This document shows positions 12,101-25,026 of a stretch of 64,000 nucleotides of DNA, piece after piece. This DNA comes from Pithys albifrons albifrons (lineage: Eukaryota > Chordata > Aves > Passeriformes > Thamnophilidae), in contig NC_092461.1 of assembly GCF_047495875.1 (NCBI RefSeq), positions 95,176,431 to 95,240,430 of the forward strand, in the 5' to 3' direction. Below the pieces are notes generated by a model. The model worked only from the letters and a program-made list of their open reading frames with translations, made no database searches and was not told where the DNA came from. A program made the translations under genes and the position numbers. Numbering within the stretch: position 1 is the first letter of the stretch; every line of letters begins with the position of its first letter.

Positions 12101-14270
12101 ATTCAAATTTCCATATAGTAGCTAGAGTTGTTACTTTTTCTATACTTTAATGTTCAAAAGAAAAAAAAATCAACAATTAATTTATTATTTCAATTAGTCC
12201 CCAAGTAAGTTGATTCAAAATAATGCACATGTAAGTCTGCAGATCTGTACTGAGAAATTCAGAACAAATGTATATAACTCACATAAGGAAGAGGTGTGTT
12301 GTTTTTCCTATTCAGAAATATGATGGTTTTGAAAGTGAAGTCTTTCAATATTTAATACATAATGTGTGTTAAATGTCTGTCTCTTTTTCTTTTTTTTTCT
12401 TTGTCTGTCCTTAATATTAGGAAAGTTTTAACCAGATGCACTTGAATTTTTACCATTTGCTCCACCTACTTAGTATAGGCCAGGGAGCGCAGGCATCTAA
12501 AAATCACAGCAAATTGATGGAAAAATGCTACTGAGATTTTAGCAATGGAGCTAAAAGATCTCGATTTATTCATCTTAGTTGATCTTTGATCAAAAAATGT
12601 TCTAAAATATTCACAGTTTGATATTCTCTTAAACTTACCTTGAATAGAGAAATAATATAGAAATCTATATCTTTCCTTTTTTTTTTCCAGTGCTGAATAA
12701 GACATAAGGAGATCATGACTACATTTTTTTCTGATCACTTCCAAAGCTCTCTTTGGTTAATGCATAGATTATTTTTTGGCAAGAAAAATTACTTAGTGTA
12801 AATAATTTTAAAAAGAAATTGTCATCATTGGAATATGTTCCCTTTTCATTTTATGAGGGCTCTAGGTCTCTTGTCCTAGTTAGATTAACATAGGTATTCA
12901 TATAGTAAAGCCATCAATTGTGTCATACAAAAGAACTTTGCAAACCTCCCTTAATCACTTTCGTAATGTCACACCTTTCTGCAGAGTATCTTGTTACCTA
13001 AAGCAAATGTTGCATTTTGATCAGTCATGCTTTACTCATTGTAAATTCAAGTGAGCTTATGGTTGTTAGATTGTAAAAATATTTTTATCCCAATTCTTTC
13101 TGAGTGTTGTTGAGAAAGGTAAGAATACACCTTTTGTTCATAAAGCAACTGGGAGGCCGGCGATTGCTTACAGAAATATTTCAATATAATTGTCTTGTTT
13201 TGAACCTCTGTCCATTAAAAACCTGTAAAATAGCAATTAAGACACACTAGCATTTGCAAAGTAACCTCTCTTCCTTAGCCTTGGCATTTCAGTTCAAGAA
13301 GGGCACACTGTCTTTTCAGTTTGAGTTCACACAGCACTATCTGGAAGGTATTTATTCGTTTGGAGTGTCTGCTATATCAAGAAGTCATATTTTTGCTTAA
13401 CAAATCACAATTATTAATAAGCCAATTTCTCTGTCTTGATTATATTTATAATGCTTTTGGTTGGTTCTTAGCTGTTTCTTTACTTATCAAAGGTAGCAGT
13501 GAATCAATTTCTTACTGTTTAGTGAAGTTTCATACTGGCTAGTGAAACACAGCCAGGAGACTGTGTTCTCAATCATATAATTCAGATTCAACTAGTATAG
13601 AACTTACAGATAAGAAAATTCACAGCCTCTGTCCTGGACTGTGGCAGTAGCTGCAGCAGTCACCTGTCTGTCTTAGGTGCTGATGGGAAGGGGAAAGGAA
13701 TGGTCACGGGAAGAGGGGTTTGAATGATCCTTTGTATATTTTGTTACTGAGACAGTGAGATATGCCACTGTTCATTGAAGTGTTGTGGCTCATTGAAGTT
13801 TCTCAGCTCATTTGGTTAATTTGTGCTTTCCTCCAATTTAATCAAAGTTCCATTTAAAAGCAGATCAGATCTTGAAATTGCCTCTTCTGATTCATACAAG
13901 ATACATTTTCTTCTAAGCATCTAATAACTATATTTTCCTAGATAGTCTCTCCGAGCACTATAAGTCATGCTATTTCAGCAGATTCAACAATTGTAGTCTT
14001 TCAGTTCCTATATGTGCATAGGGTCAAAATCATACAGTACTGCTTGAAATTCTTAATTAATAATTTGCTTGTGATGCTAATCAGCATCATTGAAATTACA
14101 GTTAAAATGAGAATGATGCCGAAAGGGTTTTTGTTCTGATTTTCACATTTTGTAGATTTTAGGAACACAGTAGTTGTAGATTTTTAGAGGGTTAATATTT
14201 CTAACAGTTTAATGCCTTTCTATCACTACCCCTGTCCCAGAACAGGGAGCTCAAATTCCTTTAGTTAATT
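9141..14270. other. unassigned AT-rich DNA (5.1 kb)
   Basis: No gene, RNA or repeat family was recognised. There are short homopolymers (for example the T-rich run near 12381-12410). The longest open frame is 10445-10768 on the minus strand, 107 codons dominated by F, I, L and Y, which is what AT-rich noncoding DNA produces. Confidence 0.5.
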
Positions 14271-14275
14271 AATCT

Positions 14276-14686
14276 TGTTTAGACTCCTTTCCAAGGTAAA
14301 GAGCTGAAGGATATCAGAAGGCCTACAGAATGAAACATAAACATAGGTCAGAGTGACCCAAAAGTCAGAATTGGATGAGCTCCAAGAGACCTTTGTGTGC
14401 CTGAGGAAGAAGAGCTGATGAAGACAGAGGGTCCTGACGACCCCAGACTCAATTCCAGGGTGTTGGACCAGGGGTGGGACTGGGGCTGAACTGAGAAATG
14501 TGTAAAGCAATGATTGGAGGGATCTTATTATAAAAGCCATGGAAACAAGAACTAAGACACATGCATGTCATCCTGTATTCCTGTGGGCTGTAGGCCCTGT
14601 GTTATTAAAGGACCTTTACTGTTTATCTTACCCTACACTATCGTGGCTCCAAGTCCTGTTTTTGGGGGGAAGGGTCATTCACGGCA
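14276..14686 (+). mobile_element. LTR-like sequence with TATA and poly(A) signals
   Basis: It has a promoter-like TATAAAA (14529-14535) and then ATTAAA (14604-14609) about 75 bases downstream, followed by about 80 bases ending in CA (TTCACGGCA). The segment starts TGTTTAGACTCC. This order (U3, TATA, short R, poly(A) signal, U5) is that of a retroviral LTR. I could not find a matching target duplication, so both ends are estimates and the family is not named. Confidence 0.5.
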
Positions 14687-14689
14687 TCA

Positions 14690-16694
14690 GAACCATTAGA
14701 CTAGTGAGTTCACTTTCACAGAAGCAACAAAAATGACCAATATTATGAGAGATTCTGTTACCTACCATTACCTCCAGAAAATATGATGTGAAATACAATT
14801 CGGAAGATGAAAAAAATAAAAGCAAACATAAATAGAGTAAGGGGTAATTTGGTAGTCTCTATAAAAGCAAAAACTGAAAACATTTTTTCTGTGTCAATTG
14901 TAAAGACTGTTTCAAAATGTTTCATTTTCATGTTTACTTTTTTGCTATTATCTACATTTAAAAATGAAAAGTCAGTCAATATCCTGAAAGTATTTAAGCA
15001 AGAACTTTTCAAGATATTTTCGTAGTAAGTTTTTCAAAAGGAAAATTTCACCAAACCCGACTCATGTATTATTTTTGTTTCAGTGAGCCTGAATATTTTA
15101 ATTTCTGGGCTTACTTCATTTTTGTCATATCACATTTTGCTAAAAATATTTAAAAAAACAAAAAATATTTAATGATGTCAGTTTTACTTTGTTCTAATAC
15201 CCTGAAAAGTGAATGCTTAAAGTTGAAATATGATGTAAAATTGTTAAAAATATCAGTCATATTATGCTACATTAGTCTATGTCCTGCTACCAGTGCAAAA
15301 ACAACTGATTACTGTTTTCAGACCAAATTATATATTGAAAGATACATTTCTATTTAATCTACCAAACTTTTTTGTGTGAAATGCATGCCAATGCTTGCCT
15401 TTCTATCTATTTATACGCATTCTGTTTTCATATTTAGCACATTTCACACACGTTTGTCATACTCGAACATTCTACCTACGTACAATGTGTTGCAATTTCA
15501 TATTTTTAGATGACTGATATTAAGGGTTTTCTGAAGTAACTTCAGTTCCTTAACTCATCCATGTAACATTTTTTGCATGTTACTTGCATGTTTGATGAGA
15601 CAATATTTTTACCATTTTTTCCAGTAATAGAGTTTGCAAATTTTCATATATATCTTGTTTTACATGCTTTTCAACAATAATCTGAAATGCAAGCCTTCCA
15701 TTATATAGATATGAAAGTTATTAGAGATAAGTTTCTTTACTTACACTATTTGCTTATTTTGATTTTTACTCAGGTTATGTTATTTTTCCCTCACTGCCTC
15801 ATGGCTTATACAGGTATCACATTTTATTGGAATGGCTTTCAAGATATTGGTTTGAAAGACTTGGGATTTGCTCATAAATGTCTGTCCTTTCTGGAGTTTC
15901 TTTCACTTCCTTCTTTATTGCAATTCTGTCTGTGTCTCCAAACCATGTGTTCTGAGACTCTTTTTTTTTTTTTTTTTTTTTAAGGCAAATCTCCTTACTC
16001 TTGTCTTTTTATTTATTCCTATTTTTCATTTGTTCTGGAAATTCACTTAAATGACAAAGTGCCACAGACCTGAAAGGAAACCAAACCAGTACTTGTTATT
16101 TTAAGAAGGTCTGTAGTGATATCCAGGGGAAACACAGAAGCTACCCACAGAGGTTTTACACATCTCTTTTAATAATTGGTTTCAGTTCCGGTGTAATTTT
16201 TATGTATCTTGAAGAACCTTTTAAAATCAGTTACACAGCTCTTGAACACTTCCTTTTATTCACTTCAGTATAAAATTCAGTGAAATGCTTGAGGATGCTC
16301 TACAGTGTTAGCAATGTTTTATAACAGGTAATGGTTTTATATCACAGGTTTGGATCTTCTATTTAAAGATAAGTGAAATCTGAGTAGCAAAGGATGATGA
16401 AAAGGATGATAAAAAGGTTGTTTTATTCTCTGTAACAGCAATTTTCTACCCATGGCACACATAGCTGAATTTATAGTTCAAGGGCAATAATGGCTTTGGT
16501 TCATAGATTATTAGTGGGGAGGTTGTAACACCTTTTGTACCATATGAGTTACTGGCTCAGTGCACTCACTGGAAGTCAATACATTTTCTTTTGTGAATAT
16601 ATTTTTTTTGGAACTACAATTAAGACCAGAATTCCCTTATTATTTGAAGCTATGATTGATGGCAGAACAGCTAAAAGAAATAAAGGTTCCTTGG
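14690..16694. other. unassigned AT-rich DNA
   Basis: No recognised gene or repeat family. It contains a 21-base T run (15961-15981). Bases 14758-15025 are open on both strands, a by-product of low GC and scarce stop triplets, not evidence for a gene. Confidence 0.5.
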
Positions 16695-16880
16695 TACATT
16701 GACAGAATATGGTTCTTTAATACCTCAAGATAACATCCAGACAGCAAGCCACAGACTTGTTCCCAAGGAGTTTATTTATTAATTTAGGGAACTAAAAAAG
16801 AGAACTCAACAAAGGTTCAAATAGGGCACTACACAAGCCAGACAAATTGTTCCACCACAATACCAACCGAGCATATATTA

Positions 16881-16940
16881 ATCCACAACACTTAAGTCAA
16901 GATCCAATCAATCCACAACACTTAAGTCAAGATCCAATCA
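16881..16940. repeat. 30-bp perfect tandem duplication
   Basis: Bases 16881-16910 and 16911-16940 are identical and begin ATCCACAACACTTAAG. The perfect identity suggests a recent local duplication inside the LTR-like segment. Confidence 0.97.
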
Positions 16941-17060
16941 TTTCAGCTATAAGCCACCCAAAGCATCAAGAAAGGAGCAAAGAAAGAGAAGCAGAGGGAG
17001 CGAGAAGTAAAAAGGAGAAAGAGACAAATTATACAGCTAACACTGGAACCTTATGGAAGA

Positions 17061-17364
17061 CCAGCTCTCACACAGGGCTGTGACATATGCCAAACACATG
17101 CTTTTGGTTTTATCTGCTCTGGTCTCTATGGAGAACCCCCCAGGCAAAATCATGAAAGTGGTTCAATTTCCAAGTTTAAGATACATGCCATACATGTCAC
17201 ACTCCAGCCCCAAGAGCTTCAAGTTCACAGACTCAGCCAGGAGTTTAACTTTAAAATATATATACAGGGTTTAGCTGGAATGTTGTGGATGGCCAGCTCT
17301 CACATGTCCAGATGACATGGCCATGATGTGTGGCACCCCTATGCCTCTGCTCTGGTCTCTATGG
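17061..17364. repeat. dispersed imperfect repeat, two copies
   Basis: Copy 1 (17061-17131) and copy 2 (17293-17364) both begin CCAGCTCTCACA and both end with an identical 19-base run (17113-17131 and 17346-17364, starting TCTGCTCTGG). The middle is diverged. The start-to-start spacing is 232 bp. This may be a duplicated U3-type module of the LTR-like element. Confidence 0.7.
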
Positions 17365-17400
17365 CCAAATTCCCTCGGTGGGGCCTGTAACCCACTGGCC

Positions 17401-18997
17401 ACTCTGGGGTCTAACTAAGGCCAGGGTGAGGGGCTGTGTTCTTACTGTCCTTGCCAATCCAAGCTGTGTCAGGGGCTCCAGGAGGTGTAAGGTGTTATAG
17501 TTTTCCCAGGCTTTGTGACTGGTGGCTACTCCAGGGCTTCCCTGTGTGGGCTCCAGAGGCTGCTGTGAGGGATATGATGCCACCCACCTCCACGAGGTTT
17601 GCCCCATCCCTTCCCACACACACACACCCACACACACCCACACCCCACAAGCTTGTCCTTGCTCAATAATTACTGATCTGGTGTCTAACAATGACTTAGA
17701 GTAAGCCAAAATTAACCAATTCTTTGGACAGAGACAACAAAGAGAAGGGATGAACAGTACAACTATTGCAAAAGTTTGGTTAGTGAGAAGAATCTGTGGG
17801 TCCTTTAGATGCTTATCTAAATTTTTTCTAGGGAACTCCATCCTCTTATCAAAGACTTCCTGGTAGCTTCACCTGATGGGAATCTGACCGTGCTGCATAT
17901 TGATAACATGGAACATAAACACATATGGTAAATGTTACTGCATAAGGATACAATTGGTCCCTGACATGCAGCAGAGACACCTTGCTCGCCAACAGCATTG
18001 TGAGAAAGCAAATGAAGTTACAACATAGGCAGGGATCACTCACACTGAGATAAGGTACAAATAAGTATGGCTTTTTGTATGATAACTTAAATAAATGCAG
18101 GTAAATTTATATTCACACTGATATCAACAGTGTTCTGTATGAAATAGTCTAATACAAAAATAAGTCTCCAAAGAACCTCAAACACTAACAAGTCAAGCAT
18201 GAATTAAGATTGTGTTGATTCATATCTTGTACATGAAAAAAAGAGTACACAAACCAAAAATGTATGCTGCTTTGACTGCTTTAAAGTCTGAGAGTCCCAG
18301 CAATAGATAGTGTGACATAAAATCTCACACCACTTTTTTTAAAAATTTTGAACTAAAGTATATGCTAACTGTATATTTAATATTTTGATTCAGTAACATA
18401 AAATGAGCATATATAGTTTGATATACTAGTGGAACATGATTTAATTTTTCTTCATACAGTTCTGACAGCAGAACCAGAGCAGTTTTTGATTTATGTTTTA
18501 AAATCAATTCTTAAAACTAAAACTAGTTAAATTTCCATTTTTTTCAGAAAAAAATCCTGCAACTTTAGTTTTTGCATTAGAAGGGAAAAAATAATTTCAA
18601 AACCCGAAGGACAGTAGTAATACGTGCTTTAATTTTATTTTCCTGGTTTTGTTTTTGGTTTTTGTTGTTTTTTTTGTTTTTTTTTTTAAATTTATTTAAT
18701 AACAGTTTCACAGTTTTTGGTTGGATGGGTGTGATGTAATTTCATGACAAAAAATTGTAAGATTAGACACTAGTAATTCTGATATCTAACTACTGTATAT
18801 TAAATTAACAGCCAAAAGGATCAAAGAGATCAAAGTGAAATAACTGTATTAAGACACATTCACTACAAACTCCTTCTCACCTTCTCTTCCTTCCTATCCT
18901 TTACATCTGGGTAAAAAGATTGTGATTGTAGCTCTGCGTAGACACCAATGTGTCTAAGAATGGGCATGTAAAAATGCATGCACACAAATGTGCATAT
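17401..18997. other. unassigned DNA with CA and T-rich tracts
   Basis: The left part (17400-17700) has higher GC than its surroundings and may still be repeat-derived. It holds an interrupted (CA)n/(CCCACA) tract at about 17615-17650. A T/G-rich low-complexity tract lies at about 18638-18690. No gene was recognised. Confidence 0.45.
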
Positions 18998-19008
18998 GTA
19001 CACACACA

Positions 19009-19064
19009 TTGCTCAGTTGGTAAGAGCACTGTGCTAATAATGCCAGCATTGCTGGTTTGATCCC
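19009..19064 (+). promoter_or_regulatory. pol III A and B boxes of the tRNA SINE
   Basis: A box-like TTGCTCAGTTGG (19009-19020) and B box-like GGTTTGATCCC (19054-19064) keep the tRNA spacing. The B box has the TTCGA to TTTGA change, a CpG decay that would weaken TFIIIC binding. Activity is unlikely. Confidence 0.6.
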
Positions 19065-19155
19065 TGTATGGGCCACTCCCTTAAGAATTGGACTCAGTGA
19101 TCCTTGTAGGTCCCTGCCAACTCAGAAAATTCTGTATACGACTCTGTGTGTGTGA
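19009..19155 (+). mobile_element. tRNA-Ile-derived SINE with CR1-like tail (TguSINE1-like)
   Basis: Bases 19011-19074 align with a tRNA-Ile: the D-arm GCTCAGTTGG, an anticodon arm CTAATAAT (anticodon AAT), the T-arm GGTTTGATCCC and the acceptor end GGGCCA. Joined to it (about 19081-19150) is a tail with CR1-type phrases: GGACTCAGTGATCCTTG, then CCTGCCAACTCAGA, then a decayed octamer-like end. This is the architecture of TguSINE1 of songbirds, a non-autonomous element copied by CR1 machinery. The first bases of the tRNA part are missing or replaced by a CA run, and the body differs from tRNA at many sites, so it is an old insertion and not a tRNA gene. Confidence 0.85.
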
Positions 19156-22100
19156 TTTTCCTGCATCTCATGGTTCTTAGATTAAATTACAGAATGTGAA
19201 TTGAGCACCATTGTTACAGTAAATTGAGTCTTGGTTTACAGGCAGCCTGAAACATTAAAGTATGAATTATTCCATTAATCTCAATGAGGTACTAATATCC
19301 AGAAGGATTGATCTCTGAATAAAATGTAGCTACATTTGTATGGTTTCCTCTAGATAGATGGTACAATAAAAAACAACAAAAAACAAAACAACAAACCCCC
19401 AAAACAACAAAAAACCCTCTACCATATTTGAATTATATATATCTTAAAAAAAATAAATTAAAAGTTTGTATTGAAGACATTTTGTAACACTAGAGTATGG
19501 ATTTTTGGCTGTAGCACTAGAAGTTTGCATGCATACAAGTGAGATTTCCTTTACATTAACTTTTTATTTTTCTCTCTACCTAATTTCTGACAAAGAAATT
19601 AATCTGTATTGAATTAACATGGTTTAGACTTAATCTGGACAAAATTGTATGTTGAAGATTGACATATGGTAGAACAAATAAGCACACATGAAAAAAAAAA
19701 GCTGAGTTTTCAAGTACATGTGTCAAAGACTGGGAAATTGTAGTTAGTCAGATGCTGAGAAGAGAATCAGATGTACCCCAAGTAATTCATAAATCTTACA
19801 GAGTGTTTCATTGCAGGGATTATTTTTCCCTCAAAGTGATCAAATTGTGCTAAAAAATAACTATGTGTCTTATTTAACCTTCATATTATTTTTCTTACTC
19901 TTTTCTTCATGCAATTGCATGATCCTCATGACAACACACAGCTTCATAGGAAGAAACCGTATTCGTTTCTCTACAAAAATATGATTTATTAATATTATAT
20001 CTCAGGGGGAAAGAAAGGACAACTGAAAACAGATTTGAGGATAAAATTATCTTCCCTAACTTTCAGAGGAGGAATTTTTAAACTTTGTAATACTTCTGGA
20101 CAACACTTCAGAACATACAACACTTGATGATTCTTATAATTACTGTAACAATCTGAACTAATATTCTAATTCAACTTTCCTTAACACTTTGCAAGGGTAA
20201 AAAATACTGATACTGCTAATCAGATCACTTGTCTTGAAAGGGGTTTTTTTGAAAGTTGGCTACATGCATTTGAGATATTTAAATGAAATGGTTGTAACAC
20301 AGGTAATCAACTTCATTGTATCAGAGCCATATTCATCCACAATGAAACTGTGCAGCTGTTACTATATTGTTCAGAGATTTATGGAAAAGCACACTCTAAT
20401 CTTAGAAACTATATTGCCAAAGAACAAGAAGTGTGAAGAGAATGGTGGGTATTGAGAAATATTCATAAATGAAGGCAACAGAATAAATATTTTTTCCTAA
20501 AAGCAGCCATTGTGGTATCACATTACACTTCTGAAAAAGCATAGCTACAGAAGAGATCAACATCCCATCCACTGACGAATTTTGATGATGGCAAATCAGT
20601 TAAGAACCTGGCAGACATTTGTTCTGACACCTCTGATACTTTGCAGTTTATTTACAATTTTACTTTTAAATTGAGGTACCAATATCAATTTTTTCTAGGT
20701 GGCTTCATTTAAAACTCTCTGTCATGGGATTTAAATTAGAAAAATATACCTAGAAGTGAGTTCTATCTGATCATTCTTGTAAATTCTGCAATACAATTTC
20801 CCTCTTGTTGCTACAGTAGCTAGGTCACATTCCTCATATGTTCTCAACCATAATAAAGAAAACTTAAATAATTCAAAGGATGAGGCAAAAATACAAAGGT
20901 TTGTGAAACCTAAGTTTGGTCCAAGAGGGACAAATACATTATTTTCACAGAAAGATAAAGAGATATATCAGCAATATCAGCAACACTACCAGGGCACAAT
21001 GTCATGCTGTGAAAGGAGACACTAATTGGGATAATTTTTAAAAGAGTTGTCCTACATATCTAGATCACTGCCTGAAAATACTATTTTCCCTAGGCCACAT
21101 TCCCTTACCTAAGACAAACTTCACAACAAATATTCAGAAAATATATTTTTTTATCCAAAATTAACTGAAAATAGTGCGAGTTAAAAGTCAGGATACAAAA
21201 CACCCTTCGATACAAGTATTAATTTGCAAAATCTATTAACATATTTTATGCCAATAGTGAATGAACAAGATCATTATGGAGAGAGCTCCTTATTAGAACT
21301 CTCACCTTTAAATCCAAATGAAGACCTTGCCTGATTGTACATGAGTTACAGTAGATTGTAATTCTTCCCTTGCCAATTAAACTGATTTTCTAATTTCATT
21401 TGATATGCAAAGGTTTTCATCATCCTCTACAGTTCCCTGGTTTAATACTGATCTCCTAGCACAGAAAAAAAGCCAATAGAAGAAATGAGAAGGGAAATTA
21501 CTGTAAAATAGAATGAGAATGCTGCCTTTTCAAGCAACTTAACTGAAATAATTATATAAAGACAATCAGCCTCTGAATATCATAATGTCATAATGCAAAA
21601 ATATTTCAGGCTGCTTTAAATCTCTGAATGTAATAAGACCAAGACTGATAGAGCTTTACTGAATATTAAACCAACAACAACACCCTCCTCAACACTCAGT
21701 ATTTCTGAAAGATTTTTTTTTGTTCTTTCTCATAAAAAATACACAGCGCTCATTGTTCTTTACCTGAAAGACACTGGGGACAATGTCTTCCTTTTATCAA
21801 ATGTCCTACTGAGCCTTGATTATTATTTGTTACAACAACCCAATATGCTGCTCACATACAATTGTCTTATAAACTCTACCACTTTATTAGTGTCCTGAAA
21901 ATTGTTGCCTGCCAAGGGGAAAAATAGGAAGAAAAGGATACTGGAACTGGAAAGTGACACTGCAATTTGAAAGCAATACTGCAGCCTATGTAAATTGCCA
22001 TTATATTTATCACACTAATGAGAAAAGAAAGTCAAAACAAGACAAGATTCAAAGTGGACTTTTGGAGGAAGCTTATGATTCCCAGATGGGCTTCTGCCAG

Positions 22101-24412
22101 TTTTTGAGCTAACTAGATTGGGCGTATCTCTGTATGGTGTATTCAAAACAAAGATGTGAAAACAGATATGTCTTCAATGCATAAAGTTAAGGCATTGTCA
22201 TCTTCTGCAGCTCTTATTGAAGATACACATTTAAACAAAGATCAATGAAAACACTACTCTTACAAAATACATTTTGTGAACTAGACTTACCACAACATAA
22301 TGCCTCAGGATCTTTCTGATGCAGAAAAGAATTTCTGTACTCCAAGTAAAGCACTGGAAGACTCTTTAGAGTGGAATAAGAGCAAATTTGCAAAGTGCAG
22401 CATCTGATGCTGACAACCTGACATCTACATTATATGTGTTTAACAGAGTTTCAGTATCTGTCCAGTAGTAAAGATACTCTTATGGACTGAAGCCAATGAG
22501 CAGGTGTTAAGCATTAAGTACTTCTAGTTTTAGTTTAACCTTGAAGCAAACAAAATCACAAGCTCAAAGACTTTTTGGTGAAACTACCTGAAACACAGCA
22601 TGTGGGAATGAGTAGGAAATTTATTTCAGAAAATCACTTCTGATGTGAACTAAAGTACATCCAAGAATTTCTCTGAATTTATAGAAAAAAACAAATTACT
22701 TACAAAGCAAAAATAAAAGGAGATGTGATAAGAAAAAGTCAAGAATTCATATACAGGAATTGTCTCTTTTACAAAAAAAAACATAAGGAGGTGTCATTGA
22801 TAAGCAAATTTGGTATTACAGGTTAAATCTACTTTATGCAGACGAGGGTTTCTCTGGAAGAACCTGGACACAGAGCATTGGACTCTGACAGAAGAAAATA
22901 AAGCTTAAAAGGTATTACTTCTTTTACTCAGCTGAGTATATGTTTGGTTTCTATGAAGTCATCTTCAGTAAGCCTAAGGCAGAGATAGCCATTTCTATTG
23001 TGACTTGAAATTTTTATGAATTTTTCTTGTATCATTATCCTCAATTTGATCATTTGCATATCTAAAATAATTGGAGCTTGGATTTAAATTTAAGAGATAC
23101 TTTTAAAGAGGATAATTATGCACACATATTGCTGCTGTAGTATATTATCATAATCAATGAAAGGGTTCATTTACATCAGCAGCACGAAAGACAAACAGGC
23201 ACTCATAGAAACAGTATAATGACTGAAAAGAAAACCACCTCAGCTGTTAATATGAGTAAAGCTTTGTCACAAGAATATCTTTACTAAATCTAATATGATT
23301 TAATTTTATTCATCTAAGATTCATCTGGAATAAAACTTTCAGGAGTTGCAGTGGATAATATCAAAAATAATAACTTGTGAATTCTGTCAACCTTTTTTTT
23401 CCACAGAATGCATTTGACTTTTACAGAAGAGAAATCAAAGGATTAAAGTAATTCATCACATGATTCTGCTTTCACTCTGCTTAATTGTACATATGCATTT
23501 ATCAATTCACTGTTGATGTGTGGGGTTTTTGTTTTTTGGGTTTTTTGTTGTGTGTGTTTGGTTTTTTTTAATAACTGTTCAAAGTGGCTGGCACAAACAT
23601 AGAACACTGATGTTCCTATCAGCTATTATTTGGCATCATATTCATATTCTAACATATTCATATAAGAAATATAGAATATTTTATAAATTGCCACCTTGTG
23701 ACAGAACAAAGGGTCATCTATTCCAGGAATCCTTATCCAGGAGAGTAGAGTAAGGAAAGAACACAGCAATATAGCAAGTGCAGAACTGTCCTTGCATTGA
23801 TGTATTTTTCACAGCTACAAGCCAGGATTTCAAAACTAGATACTGCATTTAGAATATTTTGAAGTAATTTATACCTAGAATTACAGGTTGTGCAGAAAAA
23901 TTATCATTTCTGTTTTAAGCCTGCTAACTGATAATTTCACTGAGTGGATTTCTTGTGATCAATCATTCTCTATTTATCATCTTAATACAATTCATCTTAG
24001 CATAGGCCTTATTCTCTTGGCCCCTCATCTATTACTTTTTCAGTCTGACGAATTCTATTCCATTAGTATCTTCTGATGCCACCCTTAAACATTTTTGGCA
24101 CCTTTGCATATTCTGTTCTACTGTATCTGAGTTACCTGTTTTGTATGTCAGTGCTTGGAGCCATTTTCTATGATGGATCCATATCTAATTAACAAACAGT
24201 GCATGGCAGAGCGATAGGCTGACAAACCACTACAAGGGCTTGCTCTGAGCAAATCTCCAGTTGTTGAGTATAAGTGTCACAATGTGGGAGATTGAACATA
24301 AAGACTATTTATTAAAATTATATATCAACAACATCAAAAAATAAATAAGACATTCACCATGAAAGACACTAAAGAAACATAACAAAAGCAGCATGGTAAG
24401 TCTTAAGGGCCA
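19156..24412. other. unassigned AT-rich DNA (5.3 kb)
   Basis: No gene, RNA or repeat family was recognised. There is A/CAA-rich low complexity at about 19362-19425 and T/G-rich low complexity at 23520-23572. The open frames here (such as 20234-20455 and 23888-24076) are short and unlike any family I know. Confidence 0.5.
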
Positions 24413-25026
24413 ATGGGATCCTGTCATGGATCAAAAATAGCGTGACCAGCAGGACCAGGGCAGTGATCCTGCCCCTGTACTCTGCAATGGTGAGGCCACA
24501 CCTTGAGTACTGTGTTCAGTTCTGGGCCCCTCAGTTCAGAAAGGATATTGAGGTGCTGGAGTGAGTCCAGAGAAGAGCAACAAGGCTGGTGAAGGGACTG
24601 GAGCACAAGTCCTATGGGGAGAGGCTGAGGGAGCTGGGGTTGTTTAACCTGGAGAAGAGGAGGCTCAGAGGGGACCTCATCACTGTCTAGAACTACCTGA
24701 AAGGAAGTTATAGCCAGGTGGGGGTTGTTCTCTTCTCCCAGGCACTCAGCAATAGGACAAGGGGGCACGAGCTTAAGTTCTGCCAGGAGAAATTTAAGTT
24801 GGATATCAGAAAAAATTCTTTCCAGAGAGAGTAATCAGGCATTGGAATGGGCTGCCCAGAGAGGTGGTGGATTCACCATCCCTAGAGATTTTTAAACACA
24901 GATTGGACGTGGCGCTGGGTGCCATGATCTAGTAAATGAACTAGAGTTGGACCAAGGGTTGGACTTGATGATCTTGGAGGTCTTTTCCAACCCAATCGAT
25001 TCTATGATTCTATGATTCTATGATTA
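24413..25026 (+). mobile_element. CR1 LINE, 5'-truncated, 3' end complete
   Basis: This is the 3' end of a CR1 non-LTR retrotransposon. It covers the last part of ORF2 and the 3' UTR, with the CR1 phrases CTGGAGAAGAGGAGGCTCAG, GGAATGGGCTGCCCAGAGAG and TTGGACTTGATGATCTTGGA, and it ends in about three copies of the octamer ATTCTATG (25003-25026). CR1 elements characteristically insert truncated and end in this microsatellite rather than poly(A). The reading frame is broken by stops. It is the best-preserved CR1 3' end in the window. Confidence 0.95.

Larger units (their letters stand above)
16700..17400 (-). mobile_element. LTR-like repeat, minus strand
   Basis: On the minus strand this segment carries AATAAATAAA (plus 16771-16780), followed by about 70 bases to a CA-type end at 16700. 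A 5-bp repeat TACAT occurs at 16695-16699 and 17191-17195 next to TG/CA ends, which would define an LTR of 491 bp (16700-17190). However, a block at 17293-17364 outside that end resembles 17061-17131 inside it, so the element may be larger. It has an internal 30-bp tandem duplication (16881-16940). The retroviral nature is an inference from signals, without a second copy. Confidence 0.42.

Noticed and set aside
14758..15025. Antiparallel ORF pair (84 and 72 codons)
   Set aside because: Low-complexity K/F/I/S-rich translations from AT-rich DNA, mirror images of each other.
19011..19074. A tRNA-Ile gene
   Set aside because: The 5' acceptor strand is missing, the B box is mutated and a CR1-like tail follows, so it is a SINE.
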